In this document: positions 1-6,733 of the stretch, one piece after another
How positions within the stretch are numbered: the stretch's first letter is position 1
How the letters are laid out: each line of letters starts with the position of its first letter
From: an uncultured Arenimonas sp.
GTDB taxonomy: Bacteria > Pseudomonadota > Gammaproteobacteria > Xanthomonadales > Xanthomonadaceae
Reading direction: 5' to 3'
NCBI GenBank assembly: GCA_946480565.1
Contig: CAMLKR010000064.1
Span: 1 to 11,164, forward strand
DNA: 11,164 nucleotides
Notes under the pieces: model-generated
The model's input: the letters and a program-made list of their open reading frames with translations, nothing else
The model's database searches: none
Told to the model about the DNA's origin: nothing
Program-made: the position numbers and the translations under genes

Positions 1-744
1 GGCGGTGGCGGTGGCGGGCTCGACCTGATCCCCTGGCCGAAGGTGGACTTCGCGAAGTTCGGGCCGGTGGAAAGCCGGCCCTTGACCCGCATCCAGAAGC
101 TCAGCGGCGCCAACCTGGCGCGCAACTGGGCCATGATCCCGCACGTCACCCAGTTCGACGACGCCGACATCACCGAGATGGAGGCCTTCCGGAAAAAGCT
201 GGGCGAGGAGAACAAGGACGTGAAGGTCACGCCCCTGGTTTTCCTGATCAAGGCCGCGGTCGCGGCGCTGAAGAAGTTCCCCAGCTTCAACGCCTCGCTC
301 GAGGGCGAGAACCTCGTTCTCAAGCAGTATTTCCACATCGGCATCGCGGTTGACACGCCCGACGGCCTGGTGGTGCCGGTGATCCGCGACGCCGACCGCA
401 AGGGCCTGCTGGAGCTGGCGAAGGAGCTGGCCGAGATCAGCGCCCGGGCGCGCGACAAGAAGCTGTCCTCGGCCGACATGCAGGGCGGCTGTTTCTCGAT
501 CAGTTCGCTGGGTGGCATCGGCGGCACCGCGTTCACGCCGATCATCAATGCGCCCGAAGTGGCCATCCTCGGCGTCTCGCGCAGCGCGATGAAGCCGGTC
601 TGGAACGGCGGCGCCTTCGAGCCGCGCCTGATGCTGCCGCTCAGCCTGAGCTATGACCACCGCGTAATCGACGGGGCCGCCGCCGCGCGCTTCACCGCCT
701 ACCTGGCCCAGGTGCTGGGCGACCTTCGCCGGCTGCTGCTCTGA
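1..744 (+). CDS. aceF: Dihydrolipoamide acetyltransferase (pyruvate dehydrogenase E2), C-terminal part
   Basis: This is the catalytic end of E2, which moves the acetyl group from lipoamide to CoA in the cytoplasmic pyruvate dehydrogenase complex. The frame is open from base 1, so the gene is cut by the window edge; the lipoyl domain(s) and most of the peripheral-subunit-binding region lie upstream. The visible 247 residues start with a six-glycine linker, followed by [15 protein letters not shown], a typical E2 linker-to-core junction. The core then ends with the active-site motif SYDHRVIDG, whose catalytic His and Asp are fragment residues 220 and 224. The GTG at base 43 is an internal valine, not a start. 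The TGA (742-744) overlaps the ATG of the next gene, so the two are probably translationally coupled. The neighbouring lpdA favours the pyruvate complex over the 2-oxoglutarate one. Assignment to the E2 family is very secure. Confidence 0.95.
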   Translation, partial: GGGGGGLDLIPWPKVDFAKFGPVESRPLTRIQKLSGANLARNWAMIPHVTQFDDADITEMEAFRKKLGEENKDVKVTPLVFLIKAAVAALKKFPSFNASLEGENLVLKQYFHIGIAVDTPDGLVVPVIRDADRKGLLELAKELAEISARARDKKLSSADMQGGCFSISSLGGIGGTAFTPIINAPEVAILGVSRSAMKPVWNGGAFEPRLMLPLSLSYDHRVIDGAAAARFTAYLAQVLGDLRRLLL

Positions 745-1658
745 TGGCGCAGCCGCTGCCCGCCATCCCCGGCAAGCCGCCGGCGCGCGTGCGCGTGGCG
801 GCGGTGCAGTATGGCCAGCACCGGGTCGAGGGCTTCGACGGGTTCGCGGCCAAGGTGGAGGAATTCGTGCGGGTCGCGGCCGACTACGGCAGCCAGTTTG
901 TCGTCTTCCCGGAGCTGTTCACCCTGCAGCTGCTCAGCGCCGAGCCGCGCCTGCTGGACCCGGCGGCGGCGATGGAGCGGCTGAGCGCGCACACCGGCGA
1001 CTTCACCGCCCTGCTGCAGCGGCTGGCCCGCAAGCACCACGTGCACGTGGTCGGCGGCACCCATCCCACGCGCACGCCGGAAGGCACGCTGCGCAACATC
1101 TGCTACGTCGCCACCCGCGACGGCCGGCTGCACCGGCGCGACAAGCTGCACATCACGCCCAGCGAACAGGCCAGCTGGGCGGTGGGCGGCGGCGACAGCG
1201 CCGACGTGATCGACACCGACGCCGGTCCGGTCGGCGTGATGGTCTGCTACGACAGCGAATTCCCCGAACTGGGCCGGCACCTGGTGGACCAGGGCGCGCT
1301 GATCCTGTTCGTCCCCTACTGCACCGACCTGCGCAGCGGCCACCTGCGGGTGCGCTACAGCTGCCAGGCTCGGGCGGTGGAGAACCAGGTCTACGTGGTC
1401 GCGGCCGGCAACGTCGGCCACTGCCCGAACGTGGCCAACTTCGACATCCAGTACGCCCAGTCGGCGGTGTTCACCCCTTGCGACACGCCGTTCCCGCCCG
1501 AGGGCATCGCCGCCGAGGCGGCGCCGCAGGTGGAGCAGATGGTGTTCGCCGACCTCGACCTGGACGCGCTGCAGCACGCGCGCCGGGACGGCACGGTGAA
1601 GAACCTGATCGACCGCCGGCCCGAGCTGTACGCGCAGTGGCGCGGCGAGGCGACGTGA
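744..1658 (+). CDS. Carbon-nitrogen hydrolase (nitrilase superfamily, Rim1/YhcX-like)
   Basis: A 304-residue cytoplasmic amidohydrolase. The nitrilase-superfamily Glu-Lys-Cys triad is visible: E57 in VVFPELFT, K134 in RRDKLHITPSE, and C168 in VMVCYDSEFPEL, with a supporting E172. The region NFDIQYAQSAVFTP (232-245) followed by PPEGIAAEA resembles the hydrolase half of YhcX-type proteins, which often carry an N-terminal GNAT acetyltransferase domain; no such domain is present here. Members of the superfamily hydrolyse amides or nitriles, and the substrate cannot be read from sequence. The ATG overlaps the aceF stop by one base and has no clear Shine-Dalgarno sequence, which suggests coupled translation. 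A 77-base gap separates it from lpdA. Its place between E2 and E3 suggests a link to lipoyl, CoA or acyl-amide metabolism, but that is inference. The family call is firm and the role is open. Confidence 0.9.
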   Translation: MAQPLPAIPGKPPARVRVAAVQYGQHRVEGFDGFAAKVEEFVRVAADYGSQFVVFPELFTLQLLSAEPRLLDPAAAMERLSAHTGDFTALLQRLARKHHVHVVGGTHPTRTPEGTLRNICYVATRDGRLHRRDKLHITPSEQASWAVGGGDSADVIDTDAGPVGVMVCYDSEFPELGRHLVDQGALILFVPYCTDLRSGHLRVRYSCQARAVENQVYVVAAGNVGHCPNVANFDIQYAQSAVFTPCDTPFPPEGIAAEAAPQVEQMVFADLDLDALQHARRDGTVKNLIDRRPELYAQWRGEAT

Positions 1659-1735
1659 TCCACGGCGGCGCGCACCGCGCGTCGCCGCATTGACCCAGGA
1701 CGGCGCGTCCCCGCGCCAGGCTAAAGGAGAACCAC

Positions 1736-3553
1736 ATGGCCAAGATCGAACTGCGGGTGCCCGACCTGGGCGACGACAAGGACGTGCCGGTGATCGAACT
1801 GCTGGTCGCGGTCGGCGACACGGTGAAGAAGGACCAGGGGCTGGTCACGCTGGAGTCGGACAAGGCGACGATGGAGGTGCCGGCGAGTGCCGCAGGCAAG
1901 ATCGTCGAGCTCAAGGTGAAGCTGGGCGACACGGTGTCCGCCGGCGACGTGATCGCGATCGCCGAAGCGGCGGGCGAAGCCGCAGCCCCCTCTCCGCCGG
2001 GTCGCGACGGGAACGGCGAAAAGGCGGCCCCGCCGCAGGCTTCGGCGAAGAGTGATGTCACTGCGCCCGTCTCTTCTGCCACGGCGGGAGAAGGCGCGAA
2101 AGCGCCGGCCCCGGCGGCTTCGGCAGGCAGCGGCCGCAAGGCCGACATCGAATGCCGCATGCTGGTGCTCGGCGCCGGCCCGGGCGGTTACACCGCCGCC
2201 TTCCGCTCGGCCGACCTGGGCATGGACACCGTGCTGGTGGAGCGGTATGCCGCGCTCGGCGGCGTCTGCCTAAACGTCGGCTGCATCCCGTCCAAGGCGC
2301 TTCTGCACGCGGCGGAGGTGCTGGTCGAAGCGAAACACGCCGCCGACTTCGGCATCAGTTTCGGCGAGCCGAAGATCGACCTGGACAAGCTGCGCGCGCA
2401 CAAGGACAAGGTCGTTGGCCAGATGGTCAAGGGCCTGTCGGGCATGGCGAAGGCGCGCAAGGTGCGCACCCTCACCGGCAGCGGCCTGTTCGTCTCGCCC
2501 AACGAGATCGAAGTGACCGGCGAGGACGGCAACAAGCTGGTGCGCTTCGAGCACTGCATCATCGCCGCCGGTTCGCAGCCGGTGAAGCTGCCCGGTTTCC
2601 CCTGGGACGACGCCCGGGTGATGGATTCGACCGATGCGCTGATGCTGGCCGACATCCCGAAGAAGCTGCTGGTGGTCGGCGGCGGCATCATCGGCCTGGA
2701 GATGGCCTGCGTGTACTCGGCGCTGGGCAGCGTGGTGACGGTGGTCGAGTTCATGCCGCAGCTGATGCCGGGCGCCGACCCGGACCTGGTCAAGCCGCTG
2801 GCCGACCTGTTGAAGAAGCGCGGCGTGGCCGTGCACCTGGGCTGCAAGGTGGCCAGGGTGGATGCGAAGAAGGACGCGCTGCACGCGACCTTCGAGGGCG
2901 ATTCGGTGCCGGCCGAAACGAAATACGACCGCGTGCTGGTCTCGGTCGGCCGCACGCCCAATGGCGGCAAGCTCGATGCCGGCAAGGCCGGCGTGGTGGT
3001 CAGCGACCGGGGCTTCATCCCGGTGGACCGGCAGATGCGCACCAACGTGCCGCACATCTTCGCGATCGGCGACCTGGTCGGGCAGCCGATGCTGGCGCAC
3101 AAGGCCACGCACGAAGGCAAGCTGGCGGCGGAAGTCGCGGCCGGGCACAAGAAGGAGTGGGTGGCGCGGGTGATCCCGTCGGTGGCCTACACCGATCCGG
3201 AGATCGCCTGGGTCGGTGTCACCGAAACCGAGGCCAAGGCCAAGGGCCTGGCGGTCGGCGTGGCGAAGTTCCCGTGGGCGGCCTCGGGCCGGGCGGTGGG
3301 CATCGGCCGCACGGAAGGTTTCACCAAGCTGATCTTCGACGAGCATACGGAGCGGGTGATCGGTGCCGGCATCGTCGGCGTGCACGCCGGCGACCTGATC
3401 TCGGAGCTCGCGCTCGCGATCGAGATGGGCTGCGAGGCCGGCGACATCGGCCACACCATCCATCCGCATCCGACGCTGAGCGAGTCGGTGGCCATGGCCG
3501 CCGAGATCCAGGAAGGCAGCATCACCGACCTCTACATCCCCAAGAAGAAGTGA
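1736..3553 (+). CDS. lpdA: Dihydrolipoyl dehydrogenase (E3) with N-terminal lipoyl domain
   Basis: A flavoprotein that reoxidises dihydrolipoamide with NAD+ in 2-oxo acid dehydrogenase complexes. It has 605 residues, well above the roughly 470 of plain E3, because of an added lipoyl domain. That domain spans about residues 1-80, with lipoyl-lysine K43 in TLESDKATMEVPA. An Ala/Pro-rich flexible linker follows (about 81-135). The E3 core has an FAD-binding GAGPGG (146-151), the redox disulphide CLNVGC (C178/C183), the NAD-binding GGGIIG (315-320), the second FAD motif around AIGD (443-446), and the catalytic pair H578/E583 in HPHPTLSE. The ATG has a good AAGGAG Shine-Dalgarno at 1724-1729. A fused lipoyl domain is known from other proteobacterial LpdA proteins, such as the neisserial P64k type. 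The linker DNA contains inverted repeats (listed separately). It is the last gene of the operon and is convergent with the next gene. Confidence 0.97.
   Translation: MAKIELRVPDLGDDKDVPVIELLVAVGDTVKKDQGLVTLESDKATMEVPASAAGKIVELKVKLGDTVSAGDVIAIAEAAGEAAAPSPPGRDGNGEKAAPPQASAKSDVTAPVSSATAGEGAKAPAPAASAGSGRKADIECRMLVLGAGPGGYTAAFRSADLGMDTVLVERYAALGGVCLNVGCIPSKALLHAAEVLVEAKHAADFGISFGEPKIDLDKLRAHKDKVVGQMVKGLSGMAKARKVRTLTGSGLFVSPNEIEVTGEDGNKLVRFEHCIIAAGSQPVKLPGFPWDDARVMDSTDALMLADIPKKLLVVGGGIIGLEMACVYSALGSVVTVVEFMPQLMPGADPDLVKPLADLLKKRGVAVHLGCKVARVDAKKDALHATFEGDSVPAETKYDRVLVSVGRTPNGGKLDAGKAGVVVSDRGFIPVDRQMRTNVPHIFAIGDLVGQPMLAHKATHEGKLAAEVAAGHKKEWVARVIPSVAYTDPEIAWVGVTETEAKAKGLAVGVAKFPWAASGRAVGIGRTEGFTKLIFDEHTERVIGAGIVGVHAGDLISELALAIEMGCEAGDIGHTIHPHPTLSESVAMAAEIQEGSITDLYIPKKK
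2051..2106. repeat. Short inverted repeats inside the lpdA linker
   Basis: Two perfect small palindromes lie in the DNA encoding the flexible linker: AGTGA-TG-TCACT (2051-2062) and GGCGC-GAAA-GCGCC (2093-2106), the latter a 5-bp stem with a GAAA loop. Between them is a loose C/T-rich versus G/A-rich imperfect pairing (around 2070-2092). The codons here (TCT, TCT, ACT, AGT, GGA, AAA) differ from the G/C-ending bias of the flanks. This looks like a degenerate intergenic repeat absorbed in frame, but a low-constraint Ala/Pro linker could give a similar picture. The palindromes are certain; their origin is inference. Confidence 0.4.
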
Positions 3554-3617
3554 CGCCCGCGCTACCTTCCTGCCAGGGATCGTTTGAGGTCGCGGCGCCG
3601 GGCTCGTTCGAGGCGAT

Positions 3618-3731
3618 AGGCCGCCGTACGTGAGGGCTTTTTCTGCGGACGCCGTGAATCCATCCCTGGAGGCTTCTCGAAAACGTCCCTGTTTTCGAGA
3701 CCGCAGAAAAAGCCCTCACGCACGACGGCCT
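3618..3731. repeat. Large nested palindrome (possible dispersed repeat / cruciform)
   Basis: The arms 3618-3648 and 3701-3731 pair at 29 of 31 positions, including an uninterrupted 20-bp match (3629-3648 with 3701-3720) built around GAGGGCTTTTTCTGCGG. Inside lie two further hairpins: TCCA-TCCC-TGGA (3659-3670) and a perfect 10-bp stem TCTCGAAAAC (3675-3684) / GTTTTCGAGA (3691-3700) with loop GTCCCT. The inner right arm directly abuts the outer right arm, so the element could fold as a three-way junction in DNA or in RNA from either strand. It sits between convergent stop codons, so a bidirectional terminator role is possible, although it lacks the usual hairpin-then-T-run order. It resembles a non-autonomous palindromic repeat. 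Dispersal in the genome is likely but cannot be seen from one copy. Confidence 0.85.
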
Positions 3732-3890
3732 GCGGACCATCCGGGCCGGTGTATCGCATTCTCAAAGCTTGCCAGCCCGCAAGAATTGGCGTCATGCCGA
3801 CGTAACCCGCGCGCGCGCAACTAACGCGGCCTGACACTGGCCTGACGCCGTTTCCTTTGGTGCCGCGAGCTTCCGTGCCTTCTGGGGCTC

Positions 3891-4015
3891 GCGCTTGTCC
3901 CAACGGCGCACGCCGGATCAACCGAACTCGAGCACTGGAACTACTTGCGAACGCAAGCGCTGTCGCCGGCGGCGCACGCCGGACCACCCGAACACGAGCA
4001 AGGGACCTGCTTGCG
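3891..4015. repeat. Degenerate tandem repeat, two copies, 66-base period
   Basis: Copy A starts at 3891 and copy B at 3957, both beginning GCGCT. The segments 3904-3949 and 3970-4015 align without gaps at 39 of 46 bases, sharing CGGCGCACGCCGGA at the left and CTTGCG at the right. In copy A the right end forms a tight palindrome CTTGCG-AA-CGCAAG (3944-3957), and this is weaker in copy B. No reading frame through it resembles a known protein, although it inflates chance open frames on both strands. It ends about ten bases before the permease stop codon. Its function is unknown. Confidence 0.7.
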
Positions 4016-4025
4016 CCAGCAAAGG

Positions 4026-5405
4026 CTAAACGAAAGCGACGTAGCAGACGAGGCAGAGGACGATGACGCCGACGATGTCCAGCACCGCGCCCTCGCGCAG
4101 CATGCGCTGCGCGTCCACCTCGCCGCTGCCGTAGGCGATCGCGTTCGGCGCCGTCGCCACCGGCAGCATGAAGCCGACACTGGCCGCCAGCACCGCCGGG
4201 AACATGAAGAGCGCCGGGTCCACTTCCACCGCCATCGCCGTCGCGGCCAGGATCGGCATCAACAGCACCGCCGTGGCCGTGTTGCTGGCGATCTCCGACA
4301 ACAGCACCACCCCGCCGACGATGCCCAGCAGCAGCAACGGCAGCGGCAGCGCGTTCAGGCCCGACAGGCTCTGCGCCACCGCCGTGCTCAGCCCCGACGT
4401 CTGGAACGCCGCGGCCAGCGCGATGCCGCCGCCGAACAGCACCAGCGCGCCCCAGGGCACCCGCTCGGCGGTTTCCCAGTCCAGCAGCCGGCCGCCGCGG
4501 CCATCGGCGATCACGCACAGCGCGACCACCGCGATCAGCGCGACGCTGGCGTCGTTGGCGCCGGGCAGGTCCAGCAGCCCGCTCCAGCCGCCGAAGGGCT
4601 CGCTGCGGAAGATCCAGGCCGCGGCGGTGAGCGCGAACACCGCCATGACGCGTTTTTCCGCCGCGGTCCACGCGCCGGTTTCCGGCAGCGCCGCAGCGGG
4701 CGCGCCCGCCAGGCCGCGGCCCAGCCACAGCGCCACCAGCGGCAGGAACAGCAGGACCACCGGCACGCCGATCGTCATCCAGTCCAGGAATCCGTAGCGC
4801 GCGCCGGTGGTCTCGGCATAGACCTGCATGAAGACCAGGTTCGGCGGCGAACCGATCGGCGTGCCCAGGCCGCCGATGCTGGCGGCGTAGGCGATGGCCA
4901 GGATCAGCGGCGCGTGCAGGCGCTTGTCCGGATAGGCCTCCAGGATGGCCAGCGCCACCGGCAGCATCAGCAGCGTGGTCGCGGTGTTCGATATCCACAT
5001 GCTGATGGCGGCAGTGGCGAAGATGAAACCCCACAGCAGGCTGCGCCCGCTGCCGCCGCCGAACAGCCGCACCATCGCCAGCGCCAGCCGCCGGTGCGCG
5101 CCGCTGCGCTCGAGCGCACGCGACAGCATGAAACCGCCGCCCAGCAGCAGGATCAGCTCGTGACCGTAGCTCTGCGCCACCTGCTTGGCGTCGAGCACGC
5201 CCAGCAGGGGCAGCACCGCCAGCGGCAGCAGCGCCGTCACCGGACCCTTCACCGGCTCCAGGATCCACCACAGTGCGCACCAGGCGGTCAGGCCGACGGT
5301 GACCGCCAGCACATGCTCCGCGCCCTGGCCCCGCAGGAAACCGTAGATCGCGATCGCCAGCACCGGGCCGGCGGGCAGGGCGTAGCGGCGAAGGCTCGGG
5401 GTCAC
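4026..5405 (-). CDS. SLC13/DASS-family anion permease (dicarboxylate or sulfate type)
   Basis: An inner-membrane secondary transporter of about 459 residues, built of many hydrophobic helices. It carries the two internally repeated Ser-Asn-Thr motifs of the DASS family: WISNTATTLLMLP (SNT 139-141) and EIASNTATAVLLMP (SNT 374-376). It also has GLGTPIGSPPNLVF (179-192) and LPVATAPNAIAYGSG (414-428), typical of substrate- and sodium-binding hairpins in this family. Characterised members import di/tricarboxylates or sulfate, usually with Na+; the substrate here is not determinable. I chose the GTG at 5405 because GGAG lies five bases upstream and the protein then begins just before the first helix. 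A TTG at 5444 would add 13 unhelpful residues and has no such site. The gene is divergent from nhaA and convergent with lpdA. Confidence 0.9.
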   Translation of the reverse strand: MTPSLRRYALPAGPVLAIAIYGFLRGQGAEHVLAVTVGLTAWCALWWILEPVKGPVTALLPLAVLPLLGVLDAKQVAQSYGHELILLLGGGFMLSRALERSGAHRRLALAMVRLFGGGSGRSLLWGFIFATAAISMWISNTATTLLMLPVALAILEAYPDKRLHAPLILAIAYAASIGGLGTPIGSPPNLVFMQVYAETTGARYGFLDWMTIGVPVVLLFLPLVALWLGRGLAGAPAAALPETGAWTAAEKRVMAVFALTAAAWIFRSEPFGGWSGLLDLPGANDASVALIAVVALCVIADGRGGRLLDWETAERVPWGALVLFGGGIALAAAFQTSGLSTAVAQSLSGLNALPLPLLLLGIVGGVVLLSEIASNTATAVLLMPILAATAMAVEVDPALFMFPAVLAASVGFMLPVATAPNAIAYGSGEVDAQRMLREGAVLDIVGVIVLCLVCYVAFV

Positions 5406-5410
5406 GGGGG

Positions 5411-5414
5411 CTCC
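5411..5414 (-). promoter_or_regulatory. Shine-Dalgarno deciding the GTG start of the permease
   Basis: On the - strand GGAG is followed by five C residues and then GTG (5405-5403). This spacing fits initiation at the GTG. The alternative in-frame TTG 39 bases upstream has no purine-rich site before it. Confidence 0.55.
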
Positions 5415-5493
5415 GCATGGGCGACCGGGGCGGCCAAGATACAACGCCCGCGCGCCGAACGGCCCGACGGCCGGCCGCGGAACCGGGCCTGTC

Positions 5494-5499
5494 TATAAT
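5494..5499 (+). promoter_or_regulatory. Candidate -10 box of nhaA promoter
   Basis: A perfect TATAAT sits in the 125-base divergent gap, 31 bases before the nhaA ATG, which gives a short leader of about 25 bases with GGAG at 5517-5520. No recognisable -35 hexamer lies 16-18 bases upstream, where the sequence is a C/G palindrome CGGCCGGCCG (5468-5477). The promoter may therefore depend on an activator or be weak. Confidence 0.5.
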
Positions 5500-5530
5500 C
5501 GGGGCCGGAACCCCACGGAGTCGTCGACAC

Positions 5531-6733
5531 ATGTCCCCCGTCCAGACCCTCGCGCAGCGCGCCGCGAAGGAGTTCGCCGAGTTCATCCGGCTCGAGTCCT
5601 TCGGCGGCATCCTGCTGGTGATCACGGCCGTGCTGGCGCTCATCGCCGCCAACTCGCCGCTGTCGGGCCTGTACGGCGAGCTGTTCCACCTGCCGGTGCA
5701 GGTCCGCATCGGCGCGCTGGACATCGACAAGCCGCTGCTGCTCTGGATCAACGACGGCCTGATGGCGGTGTTCTTCCTGCTGGTCGGCCTAGAGCTCAAG
5801 CGCGAGATGATCGACGGGCAGTTCGCCGATCGCGCCCAGATCGTGCTGCCCGCCGCCTGCGCGGTGGCCGGCATGGTGGTGCCGATGGGTCTCTACGCCT
5901 GGGTCAACCGCGGCGATCCGGTGGCCATGGCCGGCGTCGCCATCCCCGCCGCCACCGACATCGCCTTCGCCCTGGGCATCCTCGCCCTGCTCGGCAGCCG
6001 GGTGCCGCTGGCGCTGAAGATGCTGCTGACCGCGATCGCCGTGGCCGACGACCTGGGCGCCATCATCATCATCGCGGTCTACTACACCAGCGACCTGTCC
6101 ATGCTGTCGCTGGGCATCGCGCTGGCGGCGCTGGCGGGCCTGGTCCTGGTCAACCGCTTGGGCGTGACGCGGTTGTCGGTGTACGTGGTGATCGGCATCG
6201 TGATGTGGGTGGCCATGCTCAAGTCCGGCGTGCACGCCACGCTGGCGGGCGTGATGCTGGGCATGACCATTCCTATGCGCGGCGGTCCGGAGGAGAAGGG
6301 ACCGCTGGAGGCGCTGGAGGACGCGCTGCATCCCTGGGTGGCCTACGGCATCCTGCCGCTGTTCGCCTTCGCCAACGCCGGCGTCTCGCTGGCGGGGCTG
6401 GGCCTGGAAAGCCTGCTGGAGCCGGTGCCGCTGGGCATCGCGCTGGGCCTGTTCGTCGGCAAGCAGATCGGCATCTTCGGCACCGCGGCCGCCCTGATCG
6501 GCACCGGCATCGTGCGCCGGCCGGAGGGCGTGACCTGGGGTGGGCTGTACGGCATGTCCATCCTGTGCGGCATCGGCTTCACGATGAGCCTGTTCATCGG
6601 CGCCCTGTCCTTCGACGCCAGCCACGCCGACCTGCTGGTGGCCAACCGCATCGGCATCCTGGCCGGGTCGCTGCTGTCGGCCGTGGTGGGCTACCTGGTG
6701 CTGGCCTGGCTGCTGCCGCGCAAGGCCGGATGA
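5531..6733 (+). CDS. nhaA: Na+/H+ antiporter NhaA
   Basis: An inner-membrane antiporter that expels Na+ (or Li+) in exchange for protons, used for sodium and alkaline-pH tolerance. At 400 residues with about twelve hydrophobic segments it has the normal family length. The ion-binding pair is present as D173-D174 in TAIAVADDLGAI, matching E. coli D163/D164. Also visible are D143 in PAATDIAFALGIL, matching D133; K311 in LFVGKQIGI, matching K300; and the pH-response-associated histidine H235 in KSGVHATLAG. No key residue is missing, so it should be functional. The ATG at 5531 is preferred over upstream in-frame starts because MSPVQTLAQRAAKEF is a normal NhaA N-terminus, GGAG lies ten bases upstream, and the -10 box lies just before. 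Its stop overlaps the next gene by four bases. Confidence 0.97.
   Translation: MSPVQTLAQRAAKEFAEFIRLESFGGILLVITAVLALIAANSPLSGLYGELFHLPVQVRIGALDIDKPLLLWINDGLMAVFFLLVGLELKREMIDGQFADRAQIVLPAACAVAGMVVPMGLYAWVNRGDPVAMAGVAIPAATDIAFALGILALLGSRVPLALKMLLTAIAVADDLGAIIIIAVYYTSDLSMLSLGIALAALAGLVLVNRLGVTRLSVYVVIGIVMWVAMLKSGVHATLAGVMLGMTIPMRGGPEEKGPLEALEDALHPWVAYGILPLFAFANAGVSLAGLGLESLLEPVPLGIALGLFVGKQIGIFGTAAALIGTGIVRRPEGVTWGGLYGMSILCGIGFTMSLFIGALSFDASHADLLVANRIGILAGSLLSAVVGYLVLAWLLPRKAG

Larger units (their letters stand above)
3554..4025. other. 472-base gap between convergent genes, no convincing gene
   Basis: This gap separates the lpdA stop from the stop of the - strand permease. Open frames cross it on both strands, but none has a recognisable domain or a ribosome binding site, and they run through repeats. 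The left half holds the nested palindrome (3618-3731). A small hairpin CTTGC-CAGCCC-GCAAG follows at 3768-3783, and read on the - strand it is followed by CTTT, so it could be a weak terminator for the permease. The motif GGCCTGAC occurs twice 11 bases apart (3828 and 3839). The right quarter is the 66-base-period repeat (3891-4015). I see no tRNA or CRISPR. The stretch is best read as repeat-rich spacer that may also end transcription from both sides. Confidence 0.6.

Noticed and set aside
43..45. GTG as a start for the first gene
   Set aside because: The same frame is open to base 1 and encodes a normal E2 linker upstream, so this is an internal valine.
2152..3633. 493-codon + strand frame overlapping lpdA
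   Set aside because: It is an out-of-frame shadow of lpdA, very rich in Arg/Gly/Ala and without motifs.
3618..3731. Reading the nested palindrome as a simple intrinsic terminator
   Set aside because: The T-runs lie inside the arms, not after a GC-rich stem, so the classic signature is missing on both strands. Termination remains possible but is not shown.
3891..4015. CRISPR array
   Set aside because: There are only two degenerate copies with no uniform short repeats or variable spacers, and no cas genes nearby.
5442..5444. TTG start of the permease
   Set aside because: It adds 13 Gly/Pro/Arg-rich residues and has no Shine-Dalgarno. The GTG at 5405 has GGAG at a suitable distance.
3945..5498. 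517-codon + strand frame antisense to the permease
   Set aside because: The product is Gln/Arg/His-rich low complexity, while the opposite strand encodes a clear SLC13 transporter with both SNT motifs.
3562..5874. 770-codon open frame on the - strand overlapping the permease in another frame
   Set aside because: It runs through the nested palindrome, the tandem repeat, the permease in the wrong frame and the start of nhaA. It has no coherent domain.
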